Positions 42,597-56,139 are shown, counted from the stretch's first letter. The stretch: 64,000 nt of DNA from Theocolax elegans (GCA_026168455.1 CM047431.1:46627466-46691465), one strand, 5' to 3'. Numbers and translations: made by a program. Notes: generated by a model from the letters alone, not told the origin.

Positions 42597-45546
42597 GTAA
42601 ATTTTATTTTAAACTCATAAAGATTCGAATTGTATCAAATTGATGTAACTGACCAAACGAAAAATCGTAGATCCATTAAAATGAAACGATATTTATTTGT
42701 TCTAATGTATTTTTAGCATTTTGCAAAAAGTTGTAGAACACTGAAATCTCAGCAGCAATATTTGGTTAATTTATTGGAATACGTTATACTCGCTGAGCTG
42801 AAGGGTTACGCGACGATGCAATTTTGCATTGATCTACAGAGAAATTTTACTGGACGTAAGTTTGGAATTTTGCACTTTTCGAATATAAATAAAAATTAAT
42901 GTAATTAAGTAAAATATTAAATATTACAATGTTGTATAGTAACAATTTACTATACGTCTTCTAATTTTTATCATTATTTGAGTATGATATAGTCATTTTT
43001 AGTACAACCTTTTTCTTCGTCTACCAATTCATACAGGTAGCTTTAAAATGGAACAAAGAAGCATTGATCGAAACTCCGCCATAAGGATCAACAATACGGT
43101 GACAATATTCAATAAAATAATGAACAAGGCGTCGCGGGAAATCATAAGATGCGATCCCGAGGAACAAATAGAAGGTAAGTACTTACTCGATATCCGGTAT
43201 TGGATAAAAAATAATTAACAATATACTTATTAAGCCGAATATTTTTAAAGATGAAACTTATACGGAACTAAAGCAAGTGTTTCAAAAATTGGTGCTTCAC
43301 GAGAATGACATTAATGTTGGATCAATAATATGTCATAAAAAGTGCGAGAGTTTTAGCACCAAACTACCATACAAATGTGTTGACGAAATCTGCTCTATGC
43401 AACGACGATGTAACAACATTTTGGAATGCACTAGTACGGAACAGGGAAATGTCTGTCTGAATGTATGCTTTTTTTTCTAATTGTTTACACAGTTTTTAAG
43501 AGCACTATCATAATTTTGATTCACCCGTATTACGTTTAATTTTAGAAAAATCAAACCAAGGGACGGAGGTACAACTACGTTCACGATCATAGACCGACAT
43601 TTTTAGATTTGTTTCGTAAACGAGAAGAGTGCGATGGAAATTTTCAACCATTGGTTTACTTAACAGGACATTATACGCAGTTAATAATGTGCGGACCTTG
43701 TGAGTGTACTTGCGCCGAGGATACCAAAATTTCTGATCAGTATGTCAATTTAGGACTGGTGGAATCCAACATTAAATCAAAATAGTAAGTTTTAGTATAA
43801 TGAGTAAAATTACTACAACCAAAAGGATAGCGAACTTGATTATTACCGATAGAGGAACGTAGGTTAATTATTATATTTTTTTTAAAATAAATATATAATT
43901 TTTTAACGGAAAAGTGTATACTTTCCTTTCTTTTTTAAAGTCGCAGTTGAAATACATATTTGATATTTATAAGTAATAAATTACTTAATTATTTGGTAAT
44001 TTTGTATCTCAGTTTTTATAAAATATTAGATTCGCTATAATAATATGATAATAAACCTGACCCGTTCGGTTTGAAGCGATCAGAAATATCATACCTGCAA
44101 CTCATATTTACCCTAGTTTGTTCAATCGGTAACAATTACGTATATCCGAGATCACCCTGTTAAAGAACACGGAAAAAAAAGGTTTCTAAAACATATCTAA
44201 ATGTTTTGGGTAAATATTGTACTGTGAGTATTGTAAAAATTCCAAAACAAAACACGTGCTCGTAGCGTCCCCTCGGTTGAACGAAAATTATAAAAACAAG
44301 CATTTTACCCCAAATATTTGAGTAATTTTTATTCACCTTTCCTCTCCGTGAATAATTATTATAACTTTGCCGTATCTAAATATTGCCTGTAATTTTGTTA
44401 CAGTGTCGTAACTGGCTTGCAATTTAAAAAGGAGAATCACGTACTTCACATTCAAATTCAACAAGGAAAACTCCGTGCTAATGGATCGATTGATATCGAC
44501 TCGGTGCATTGGAAACCAATAGACAACTATACGATCGATCCAGAGAAAAAGGAAGAAGAGAACGGAGTGAAATATCATACACTCGAGTGGTATGGAAATC
44601 GATCAATTTATTTGGACGACATTGAATCGCCCAAAGATCACGTTATAACTGGAATTAGATTCGTGAGAGAGCAAAATGGTACAGGAAATCATTTGAAATT
44701 ACAAATATTATCTACGCCCTATGACTTCTTCACCGGTCGTTTCCGGAGAAATGAGTCATCTTGGTATTACAATGAAAATACGGATTCTAGGTAATTAATT
44801 TACTTAAAGTTCCCATTAAACATTGGATTTTTGAGATCAGTTGAAACCACTTATTGTTTTTCATTATTTATCAACTTATTGGTCAGACTTTTGCTTATCG
44901 ACTAATTTTTGACTATAAATAAAAACACAAGATTCTTTATCTATGTAGGAATTTTTATCGGTATTGACGAATAAAATGTATCGATGGATTTTTCCATCCT
45001 CGTCATCCCTAAAATAATGATCCATCGAAACGTTGCAAAAATATTGTTTTCCTCATTAATACCAATCACAACATACTCATAAATAAAAATGAAAACTTTT
45101 CACAAATACTTTGACTTGTACCAGAAATATGTTGTATAAAAAGTTATTATTTAATATTTGTTTGTTAATGCACCATAATAAAACATAACCAACATAATTT
45201 TGTTTTTCACTATGATTACAGAGTGAATGTAAATCTTCTTAATCTCGATGCACCGACTCTTTTAAAAGAAAAGAACACCGTGTACTCAAATCCCAACCAG
45301 TATTTGGAATTCACGCCTACGGGGTTACGAAGAAAGGATGCAGGTCAAAGTACAGTGCCTTTTATAGATCTTCAACCAGTCGTTTCGTATCCACCTTCTC
45401 CTATTTCGGGTGCGGGGATCTACCACAGGGGCAATTCGAATTCGGGTGGTTTCTTGGCGTTAAAATTATTCACTTACGATATCGTACCACAGTTACAAAG
45501 GATTGTTAAAAATATAAATCTTGTTGGAAAGTTAAATATCCGATAA
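42042..45546 (+). CDS. Gene B: secreted DUF4803-like protein, 7 exons, 664 residues
   Basis: Exons: 42042-42596, 42717-42855, 43037-43174, 43251-43462, 43546-43784, 44404-44790, 45222-45546 (1995 nt including TAA). All introns are GT-AG; phases match gene A exactly. The ATG at 42042 is followed by a hydrophobic stretch (LILVFAYLLVAHQF) suggesting a signal peptide. Order of parts: signal, helical region (LRHRLTELSNEIGKVEALF), acidic patch (about residues 125-140), exon 4 Cys-rich block, MCGPCECTCAEDT in exon 5, conserved C-terminal half. It is a tandem duplicate of gene A, same strand, 1.9 kb downstream. From memory it belongs to the insect DUF4803 group; no biochemical function is known to me. 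No frame damage is seen. Confidence 0.9.
42717..42855 (+). CDS. Gene B exon 2
   Basis: 139 nt; acceptor ATTTTTAG, donor C|GTAAG. HFAKSCRTLK to QRNFTG. Confidence 0.92.
43037..43174 (+). CDS. Gene B exon 3
   Basis: 138 nt; acceptor ATACAG, donor G|GTAAGT. SFKMEQRSIDRNSAIRINNT to CDPEEQIE. Confidence 0.92.
43251..43462 (+). CDS. Gene B exon 4, cysteine-rich
   Basis: 212 nt; acceptor TTTTTAAAG, donor AAT|GTATGC. Seven Cys shared with gene A, one codon shorter between the first two. Confidence 0.9.
43546..43784 (+). CDS. Gene B exon 5
   Basis: 239 nt; acceptor AATTTTAG, donor TA|GTAAG, so the apparent TAG is split by the intron. Contains HYTQLIMCGPCECTCAEDT. Confidence 0.92.
44404..44790 (+). 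CDS. Gene B exon 6
   Basis: 387 nt; acceptor TTGTTACAG, donor AG|GTAATT. VVTGLQFKKENHVLHIQIQ through the variable end NENTDSR. Confidence 0.92.
45222..45546 (+). CDS. Gene B exon 7 (C terminus and stop)
   Basis: 325 nt; acceptor GATTACAG; stop TAA at 45544-45546, six codons beyond the position of the gene A stop (ends NLVGKLNIR). Confidence 0.92.
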
Positions 45547-45629
45547 TATTGTAGCTATATGTGGTTTCTTATGAGGGGAGGTCGTACCGATGCGTTGACA
45601 TATTGACAGGTTTCACGAGTTGAGATTAG

Positions 45630-45635
45630 AATAAA
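45630..45635 (+). terminator. Gene B polyadenylation signal
   Basis: AATAAA 84 bp after the gene B stop codon; another lies near 45748. Confidence 0.5.
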
Positions 45636-45779
45636 AGAATTTCATAAAATATTTTAGCGCCTTCTACTATATTAAGGTTAGTTCTTTGAATAGATTGCAG
45701 GCTCTATATTTGTATAATGTTTAAACTTCTTTCCAAAATTATATTTTAAATAAATTTATTTATATTCTTTTATTTTCAA

Positions 45780-46786
45780 AATAAATGCTCTTTGTTCATT
45801 ACAAATTCCAAGCACATTTGGAAGGATGCTATATAAACGTTTTTCACGTGTTTAGTAACAACATAAACTTTGGTAAACATATTATTTATTATTAAATAAC
45901 TTATCAAAAAAATGTTGAAAGGCGTTACTTTTTTAGGTAAATATATTATTACTGTAAAATTTTCTGTCTTTAGTCTTTTTGTATATAAGAGAATAATAAT
46001 TATAAGATAAAGCAGAATATATTGATACATTACAGCGCCCTTTTTGCGCGACAATTGAATTGATGATATTCATAAATAACCTGCAAATCATTTCTTAGAT
46101 TCTCAATCGTTTTTGATAATTTTTTATGATTTTTGTAACATAATCTTACCATAGCGCTATTCTATGATGTATTATAGTTGTTTTGGTAAAATTTTGTATC
46201 ATATTTTCATCTGACATATATTTGTAGTAAAAAAATAAACTTTTCTGGGATATTCCTATAGTATATTATTATTTTCTGGTACACAAGAAACTGTAAAAGT
46301 AAAAGTTCGTGTTAATTTTAAATAATTTGTTGAAAGAATTGTAGCAAAAAATTTCTAATGAATCCTAACCCTTCTCTACCCTTTAGTGAAACTTCTGTAT
46401 TTGAGGTCAATATGATACATATATATATATAGTATTTAATAAAATTTATCATAATTTTTATTTATTTGTAATACATTGTAGTTTTCTTAGAAATAATACC
46501 TTTCTTGCAAGTAGTGGTTACACTGAAGCCAGATAGATTAAGCAATAATAATCTTTAATCATTATTGTGATGTAACCTGTATTCTAACAATGTAGTTCAG
46601 ATATTATGTAAGTAGTTTCATACACAGAGTAATTTCAACAACATTAGTTATATAAAATATTTGCTGAAAAGTGTATTAACTCCCTTAAATTTTTATACTC
46701 GCATATTAAAATTTATTGTATACATACATAATTTGTTAAATGGTAAACTTTTAAGTAAGATTGTGAAATAGCCGATAAAGAAAACG
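45780..46786. other. AT-rich intergenic stretch
   Basis: No gene recognised; short (TA)n at about 46419-46432. Confidence 0.4.
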
Positions 46787-47095
46787 TCGTAGCCACCATT
46801 CTCAAATTCTCAAAGACAGAAAAAAGGGTTTGTGTGAAAAGAAAAACACAAAATCTGTTGTGACCAAGTACTACAAACTACGGAAGTATGGAGTTGTGAT
46901 TTTCGATGGGACTCATTCACTCAATGCGAGCGTTCATCCGCGCGATCAGCTGATGGAGCTCGAATCTCAACATGGTAATGGTTCTTCTTTCTGCAGTTGT
47001 TGACGACGTGATACTCCCTCTTCGACGCCAGGCTGCCAGCTGAGCCAACTCGCGATTGAATCGACATTCGACGTGACACCCGGTCAAATCCGCAG
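46787..47095 (+). other. Possible 5' untranslated exon of a downstream gene
   Basis: A moderately CpG-rich island ends in a strong donor, CGCAG|GTAATT, at 47095/47096. There is no good long frame in it. It could be the leader exon spliced to the coding exon at 56241. Inference only. Confidence 0.3.
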
Positions 47096-47459
47096 GTAAT
47101 TGATTTAACTGTAGGGACGTAGCGTTATTATCGTACTACTTATTTACAAGTAGAAATGAAAGTTAGTGTTTCCCTAATCACGACAATATGTTGCGTTCAA
47201 CACAGAAATCACCGGTATAAGCCGTCTCTAAAATAGGTTAATAAAAGAAAATATAATAATATTTTTAGGATAGGAAATTGATAAATTTCTATCAGATCAC
47301 AATGCCAAATCGAAATCATTTTCTATATATGTACGTATTATATATAAGTATATAGAAAACTCCGGGTACAAATTAACAAAATCCAAAGATAAATATATAA
47401 TTTCCGCGAGGTCGAAGTAACGCTCCCAAGTACATACTTCTAGCTTAAAACCGTGTATC

Positions 47460-47460
<1 letters not shown>

Positions 47461-47514
<54 letters not shown>
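47461..47514. repeat. (TA)n microsatellite, about 54 bp
   Basis: Uninterrupted TA tract; a second short one lies at about 47579-47596. Confidence 0.95.
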
Positions 47515-47518
<4 letters not shown>

Positions 47519-47719
47519 TGATTTTAAACTTCTCGCAGGAATCGATACCGAAAAAAATTAACTCAACCCTATAGGGTTTATATATATATATATATAAACC
47601 TACTACACCACTGCAGGAAAATTAACTCTCGTAAACTTTATCAACAAAGTCGCTGTATCAAAAAACGAAAAGGAAACGGAAGAAGAAAAAAAAAGAAGGC
47701 TAAACATAAGAGAATTGGA

Positions 47720-48010
47720 TTTACCGTGTCGTCCCCTTGAAAATCCGATGTCGATGCATCCCCTTGAACGAGATCCGCGCAAGCGCATAGGCAGCGTCGG
47801 CGGCGGCGGCGGGAAAGCACGTGAGCGCGCTCGCGAGATGCATCGCGGGACGATCGGGGATCAAGTTCCTCAGTATCGTGCGCGAAGCTGAAGAGCGACG
47901 AAGCTCTGGACCGCGTTGCGGCGTCCAAGTTCCAGAGGATGCTTCGCCTTCAGCTCGTAGTGTGCAACGACGAGTGCGCGATTACTCACCGGTTACTATC
48001 GTTTTGACGG
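47720..48010. promoter_or_regulatory. CpG island, possible promoter or first exon
   Basis: GC-rich block with GCGTCGGCGGCGGCGGCGGG and GAGCGCGCTCGCGAG in AT-rich surroundings. Minus-strand donor-like sites (CGGTGAGTAATC at about 47990, ACGGTAAATCC at about 47730) hint at a minus-strand exon; no recognisable protein. Confidence 0.3.
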
Positions 48011-48087
48011 GAAATCTCGTCGTTTCCTTCAATTTTCAACGATCGCTACGTGTAATTAAAGTTCGTCTTATTATTTCTTTTTTTTAA

Positions 48088-50990
48088 TACAAACTTGATG
48101 GAATCTCGGTGAATCTCATTGAATTACTAATTGCCGGTAATGATTTATTCACCTCCTGTGTATAAATATATTTAGTTTTAGGTGGTGTGCACTCTTACGT
48201 TTTATTTTTCATTTTTTATAATCAAAAAATCATAACCTAACGAATGTTTAATATAAACGTTGCGTCAATTGTACAAAAAGATATTGCGTATTAGATGTAC
48301 GACAATAAGAATATATCGACGAAGAGTACAATTGGTCACATTGAGATGTAAAAAATTTACTGCAGTGGAATCTCCGACTTGTTTGTTGCGGAGCATTTTA
48401 AAGTATAAAATTAAAATCCGATTCGAGAGGTCATTAAGTGTCATTGAACTTATCTAACTTTTCGTATTTTCAACGATATATAATGCTCCGAAAGGATAAT
48501 AGTATAATAGATAAATCGAAACACCGTTAAAAAATAATAAATTTACTTTGCATCAGACGGAATGGATAACCTTTCATTATTTTTCCTACGATATCCAACT
48601 AAAAATTCTATATAAATATAAACATATTCCACACAAATAAATAATTGATACTTCAACAAGTTGATAATAACCACGGTAGAAATTTGACTGATTTAAGATT
48701 AAAAATATCTGTATTGTAGGTTAAAAAAGTCGTATCAATTTCTACTAGTGAAGAGTTAAGTTTCCGGTGTTTTAATGAATCCTTAACGTTTAACTTCGTT
48801 AAAACGAAGTTGCACTACAGTCAAACGCGGTTGTAAATACAGTAACGAAAGTTTGCGTATACACGGTTCAAACGTAATCCAACTTTTTGCTTTAATGCGA
48901 GGAAAAAAGAAAAAAAAAACCCCAAGTTTTCACACATCGAGATACAGTAAATATCTTAAGTTATTAGATTATGAACAATTGAATTACAATGCGATGGTAT
49001 TGGTGCAACTAGTTAAAACCATTTAACTTAGGACTTTATCAAAGCATGCAACGATGGGGGTGAGGGTAAACTTTCCTTAAGTACTTACATCGACATAATA
49101 AAATAACATTTTCTTTCCGACTTGATAAATATGCATGAAAATTAAATGTATACAATGTAGTTTTAAAGCTTCGACAGATGTTCCTTTATAATATGAAAAG
49201 GTTATAATACATATATATATATACATCTTGTGTATATATCCATAAAATTTAATGCATGCACATAAAGTATATATATATATATATATATGCGTATCCTTAC
49301 AGTAAAGAAGAAAAAAAAATTAAAAATGTTCGTTTTGGTAGTAATTAGGTATTAAAAATGTTTGAAAGGCTTGAATGTGAGTGACAAGATAGGTTGTGCA
49401 TCTCTGATTGGTTGAGTGAAATTTCTACAAACCGACAGGAATTAGACAAATCGATGCACGCAACGTTGTAAAATTGAACGCGGTTCCCATGCGTTCATAA
49501 ATAGAATAAAAATTTACGAATCTAAATAATACAAGAGTAAAACCATTTTATCACCTAAGTAAACATTAGCTTCTAGCTTTATTGTTTACTTTACGTTTAT
49601 AATTGGTGTTGTTTTTTGCGATCTGGATGAGGCCAAGATAGTTGGATAATAAACCAAAAAAGCAATTATTCGTTTAAAATTACGACGTTTCACCGATTAC
49701 ATTACGTCGATCTCATCGAGGCACTATTTATTAAAAATGAAAAAAAAAATTATATAACAGATATTTTACGACGATTATTCACACAACACACTATATAAAC
49801 TTACAATATCAAATTAATTAACAGGATATGAACCCCAGGAAACACAAAAATTATTTACTGTTTATTAAACGAGAAATTCAATTTATCGAAAAAAAACGTT
49901 CTGTAACGATGTTGTGTTACTTTTGGAGATAATCCGTGAATTTTTTCAAATTTTTTTATTGATCAGTCGTCAAGATTTTTAGGGTAGCCGTGAATCATTA
50001 TTCTACAGCTATATATTACCGACCAAAAATAGTTATTTACGTATAATTGATTAATTAAAAATTATTTCGTAAAAATCTCTCTGTTACGCTATTTTATTTG
50101 GTTTGACCCTAGTAGAAATATGGCAAAATTTTAAATAGTTTGAGATTAGAAACAGCCATGTTTTAGGTCATAACTAGCTATTTTCTATCGATCTTTTAGA
50201 AATGCCTAGTTTCTACTTTAAAAATCGTTTCCATTCCTACTATAGGGGAATAGTATCTGTAATTCTTTTCATTCATTTTTCTTATAATTAGGTTTAAAAT
50301 TTTTAGGATATTCTAGGTAGATTTCTATGATTTAGGTATCACATCCCCTGAAACAAATTTGTTAAACGTTCAAATTCAATTTGGTTTATAAAGTAAACAC
50401 ACAGATATTTACAGTGTTTATTACAATTGTCAAACTTTAAATTTAAATAAGAAGTACGCCTTTTTGTGAAGAAGCTTTATCACAATATTTTATATATAAA
50501 GTATTTTGAATACGTATCGTTTCTTGTAATTCGATTAATTATCATACAGCTCATGTATATCTCACCAGTCAGAAACATGATTCCAATAGATCGCATAAAA
50601 CAGCATCAATTGTATATAATATATGTAAATTATATATAATGTAGGAGTGAGAGTACCGTTTTAAGCATTTAGTTTACGCTCGTTACCAAATTTTCATATA
50701 CCTTATATATATATATGAAAGTACCGTTAAACTTTTACGATGTGAACAAGCGATGTTATTAAAATATAAAAATTGCAAAATACCCCGAAATAACCAATAA
50801 TTTTCGTGTTTCGATGTAGAAACATAGTAAAATGTAATACAAAAAAGCGAAAATTCTGTCACCAAAATACTACACGAATTAGGTGTAGGAAAATGAAGCA
50901 TAACGTCGTCGAACTAATCCGTAAGAAAAACGAAGCGAACCGAGATCGTAAATAAAGAGAGTCGGGACGGTTCACCGGTTGTACAATCAC
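48088..50990. other. AT-rich non-coding stretch
   Basis: No gene recognised. Contains (TA)n tracts at about 49209-49222 and 49268-49288. Confidence 0.45.
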
Positions 50991-51310
50991 GGGCAATGGT
51001 CCCGTGGGAAGATAAAAATTTGAAAAGAAAAGGGGTAAAAAGAAGACGAGCAAGAGCGAGTTCGAAAAGCGGGTGTTAGGGCGAGAAACAAACACAAAGT
51101 GCCAAGGAAAATAAAAAGTCCGGTACTCGAAAGAGAGAGAGGGAGAGGGGAGTATAGAGTAAGGAGATTATACGAAGAACGCGAGATAGTCAACTCGCTT
51201 CGCGATATTGCTGCAGTCAAGCGACAAAGCTTTCCTCCCAGAGCTTTCGGATCCAAGGCGAAGCCGCGATCCGCGTTATTTCGCAAAATACAAACGCAAC
51301 TTGTTTATTA
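50990..51310. other. CpG-containing island with GA tract
   Basis: Richer in G+C than its surroundings, with a GAGAGAGAGGGAGAGGGG run near 51130. Frames on both strands overlap and lack known motifs; could be a UTR or regulatory segment. Confidence 0.25.
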
Positions 51311-51311
51311 A

Positions 51312-52554
51312 ACGCGATGAAGAATAACCTGCCAATTTTCGGTACAGGACGCGCGCGTACGCATATATATAAATGTTCGAACGTTCATTCAAACTTACAA
51401 AGCATAGTTTATACTTTAATATTATTAAATCATATATATATACATACACGCACATGTCGCGTGTCCTATACTCTCTTTCGGAATTATAATAATATTTAAT
51501 TTTGCATTGTTGAATATTTTATTAACGTACACGCATATATCACGTGTAAATATATATAATATTACCTGTGATATTCCAAACTTTACGGATTACATTACTT
51601 TTAGTGTAAATAGTTGGAAAAATTAAATCAAAATTATACATGAATCAGCGGATGAAATGCGCTCTCCAGGTTTGTAGTACGTTAATTTTGTTGCTTCGTA
51701 TATAAAAACACTGTCAAACTTTTTCATATTTTTTAAAATGTAAAAAAGTATATTTTTGTTGCTTTTATTTGGAAAAGTGGAAGTTATCACGTCTCATTAT
51801 GATACGTTGACAATTAGACGAGGAAAACCGATTTCAAAACGCACGGAAAGCTTATTAATATAAAAGTATCAACGTATCTCACGTATACATACTTGCATCC
51901 GTGAACACGCGAAAAAAACGTAGCATTTCATTAGTATTAAAAATGTGTTTCTTTTAAAAAAAAAAAAAACGATACTCGAGGTATAACAATTAAACAAATA
52001 ATTTCCATTGGTAGGAGCTCGGATCAATTAATCAAAATCGTATAAAAGAATAATGGAATGTAACTCGATATGTTTTAGGGAAGCAGTGCCGCAATACACG
52101 TCGACCTCGGCAACGTAACGCGAGCGCCCACGGGAAAATTAGAGATAAACATGAAGGTGTTATGAATCGCAATGTATATTTTCTTTGAAAACCATCGATA
52201 CAAGAGAAACCACGTGGAAACACGCAACTGTCACCCCTCCACCATACCTTATCCTTGCACTCTTTTAAAGCAGCAATGCTTTTATTTTTTCCAACCCACA
52301 AACTGAAGAGACTTTGCTAAAAAAAAGTTTGGCCACACTTACACATATACCAAAAAAAAAAATACATATGTAGTATGTAAGCGCGTAAGTGTTTCGAAGG
52401 GGAAAAACGATTCGAGGTAACGAGTACGCGACACGCGAATTCCTATACCATTAAGTCTTTCTCATTAAGGGAAACTTGGATCTGTATGTGTAGCGAAGGA
52501 ACTGCATACCGGATGATTTAACGTAGCTTTTCAAATTGAGTGGCTGTTTAGGGA

Positions 52555-52585
<31 letters not shown>

Positions 52586-54164
52586 CATCTCTATAGTGTG
52601 CGGTTACCATCAAGTTGGCGAATGTTCACCGGAGACTCGTGTCTTATCAAATGGTAAGAGTTCATCTTTTTAATCGTTTCGCTTAGTTTTCAGGGTAATT
52701 TTAGAATTCTTTTTTTCCCCTCTCTACTGCTAACTAATTTCTCGGTCTCTGACTAAACTCGCTCGATCTATCAGTGATCCTCAAATTAATTAAATAAATT
52801 ATTCTCATAAACTAGATATATCATTACAATTTCTTTTCAACTTTACATTTCATTTGTTTATTCCACTAAGAGAGAGAGAGAGAGAGAGAGATAGATGGAA
52901 CGAATGGATTAAAAAAAGACATTGATGAAATTGTTAATGAGGAAAATAAAGTTAAAAATATGTTTTTTTTTTGAAAAAAAAAAAACTAAAACACATTATT
53001 CAGAATTTCCATTTAAAATTTCAAAGTTCTATTTCAGCGTACGACTGCATAAACTCGCGTCTCTCTTATACGTATCAAATTTGATTATACATACTGAGTA
53101 ACTTGTAAATTTTAAATTTATATAGTCAAAACTATTCTGACCTCCTTTTTTCCTTCTGTGCAATATGTGTGTGCAGATCGTCACTTTGTTACGTTCAATT
53201 TTAAATATTGTTTTAAATAAAATCACGAATATTATTAACACTTCGGTTGTGCGATACGCACACGCACACACATACAATATCAAAAGAAAAGGAAAATATA
53301 ACCAAATTTCATGTTTACTTGAAATATATATTAGTTAGTTATAATACGTGTATATAGACCGAGATGGAGCGCGCGAGCAAAAGCAACAAAAAAGATCGTT
53401 TGAAACGAGTGTTCAAGGGATTCATATTGGCCAGTGTAAAGTTGTTCTTGCAGGGTTATAGTAGGTGTATATACACAGGAACAACCTGAAAGAGAAATGA
53501 AAAAACATTTGAATTCGCATGAACGCCCCTCGCATGAATGTGCTGAAACTCGAGAGAAAAATGTGGTTTGTAAACCACGTTAATTGCTTTCCCTCTACGG
53601 GCAAATTATTTTAAGTGGGCTGTGAGCAGAATCTCGCGTGAGCTCGCAGTAGTAAAGTCAACGATTAGATGGCCGCGTTTTCAATTGTTAATCAGGAAGT
53701 GTAAAAATTAAAGACGATACCAACGCGATGTATATATACATACATATATGCACATACATAGATAAACGTATATACATATATATAGGCGTTTATTTATCTT
53801 TTGGTATATATAAACTCTTCGAAAAATTTCCGATTGTTCAACGTAATATAGCTCGTACGATCTTACAAAATATATACAGGTATATATATATATATATACC
53901 ACAAAACAACTACGTTTTTGTTCTCAAGTCGATACAATCGCGTATTCAGATTACGAATATTTATTCAACTAACTTTTTCCCGCTCGTTAGGGTAAACGCG
54001 TTATAGTGTGTGTTACACTACGTATGTAATTAAACATCTACATATATATATATATGTATACAACGTGAAAAAATACAGTGTTGTAAGCATACTTGTCCCT
54101 TTTGAAAAGATAATTTTAAAAATGAATTTAATATTCCGGAGGATGTGTTTGTGCGCGCGCGCGC

Positions 54165-54218
<54 letters not shown>

Positions 54219-55100
54219 AAGTTCGATCGCGAAAAGAGAGGTAAGATTTCGATAATGTGAATAGGTAAGGTCCTTAGTGGTGAAACGATAAACGAGCCGG
54301 CACTTGAAAGGCTTCCTACTTCGAAGCTCAACTTCGCGTTAAGGCTATATATATTTTTCATGTATATGTATTCAAATTTAATTCGATCTCCTTTTTTTCG
54401 CCTTCGCCTGATCTTTATTCCTCGAGATGAAATAAATAAACATTATTATCGTCTACTTATTGTTGAGAAAAAAAAATTTACACGGTATAGATCGTTTTCA
54501 ACAGTCAGGTTTTATATTATACCCGCGTGCGTCCGCACGTAAAATTACGTTAGATCGTCGCACTTTAACAAACGATGCGAAATAAATTGAAACTTATACG
54601 TATTACGCGATGAATAATAAAAATGTTAATTTGAACGAAATTTCGTGTACACGTTTCGTATTTAAACCGAACATTATTAAAAAAAAAAATTTTGAATTTA
54701 AAATGTACCCTTTGCGCGTTGGTACTTGCGGCGAGAATTAAAATAAATAACATATATGTATTCTCTAGTTTTCATAAATTTCAATTTGTGTAAGGATATT
54801 TAACATATAATTCGTTAAGCGTAAATTTTACAATTACGGCCTTACGCACGGCACGTACTTATATTTATAATCTGTCCCTTGTCAAAAGGTAATTAGGAAT
54901 CCAAATTGACGAAACATTGCGGAAAAGCTAAGCTTCTTCTTTCGCCTTCGTCAGATTGATACAAACATGTAAAAATGAAATTGTTCGATCGAATTAATTG
55001 AGTATGTAGATTAATGAGTATAATGCAAGTAATAAATTAAATAATGCAATTATTAAATTTATGACATTTTCTAATTACATATTAATTTGTAATATTCATA
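51312..55100. other. Non-coding stretch rich in microsatellites
   Basis: Nothing protein-like. Simple repeats at 52555-52580 (TA), 52867-52891 (GA), 53720-53790 and 53878-53898 (TA-rich), 54154-54214 (GC then GT). Confidence 0.45.
54154..54214. repeat. (GC)n(GT)n microsatellite
   Basis: GCGCGCGCG followed by about 22 GT units. Confidence 0.95.
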
Positions 55101-55105
55101 CATAT

Positions 55106-56139
55106 GGGGCATTCCACGTGAAGTGGTCTGATCAAAATTTTAAAATGCACCAAGCTTGGGTACACACTGGAAATGTTTTTCAGAAAACAGAAAAAAATTT
55201 TTAGTTACTCGAATCCATTTATTCAAAAGTTATTCTAACCTCAAAACGTTAATTTTTTCAAGTTTTGTTCAACAATAGCTGTCTTTACAGCTGATTATCT
55301 CAAAATCTATCAACTATTACTATAGAATATTGCATATAACATTCGTAGCTAATTATGTCTAGAAAAAACTCCTTCTGCGTTAAAATTTCTAATCTCAAGA
55401 TCAGTGTCTCATACACTGTTTGTCAAAAGTCTAAAAAAAAAGCTGGAATTCCTTTTAAACGGTTAGTAGCTCATTACTGGCCTTCAATTCTGAAAAAATT
55501 TAGGATCATATTTAAAGAAACACAAAACAATTTCAAAAATCAACATGGTAATTCTAATTTGAATTTCTAAATAAATTTCGTGTTTCTTCAAATTATCATA
55601 ACTTTTTCAGAATTAAAGGCTACTGATGAACTACAAACCGATTAAAAGGAATTGCTTTCAGCCTTTTTTATATTTGTGGATAAAAAAATCAATTGTGGCG
55701 AAGTTAGAATTTTTTCAAGTTCAATGTTGACATATAGTGTATGAGACACTGATCTTGAGATTAGAGATTCTACGCCAGAAGGATAAATTCTAGAGACAAT
55801 TAGTTGTAAACAATGTTACATGTAATGTTCTATAGTAAAAATTAATAGATTTTGAGATAAATAGCGGTAAACACAGCTGGTACTGTAAAAAACCAAAAAT
55901 TTAACGTTTTGAAGTTAGAATAACTTTTGAACCAATAGATTCCAGTAACTAAAAATTGTTAGAAATGCTAAAAAATGCTTATTTTTCGAAAAAATTTTTT
56001 TACGGTCTATAACATTGTACCAATATGAGATAAAAATCCGAAAAAATTTCTTTTACTTTCTTCAAATGATTTCCTGTAAGCTGCAACTATTTAAAACAAT
56101 ATTTATTTTTTGTTCGGATCACTTCAGGTAGAATCTCCC
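55106..56139. mobile_element. Palindromic foldback element, about 1.03 kb
   Basis: GGGCATTCCACGTGAAGTGG at 55107 mirrors CACTTCAGGTAGAATCTCCC at 56139. Inner arms pair well: GAATCCATTTATTCAAAAGT against ACTTTTGAACCAATAGATTC, and CAAGATCAGTGTCTCATACA against TGTATGAGACACTGATCTTG. The right end matches the right end of the interspersed repeat in gene A introns (near 17385 and 21780). Confidence 0.75.

Noticed and set aside
47641..47928. 95-codon minus-strand frame with an Arg run
   Set aside because: CpG-island translation with a GGC-repeat-derived Arg run; no known motif. Kept only as a possible CpG island.
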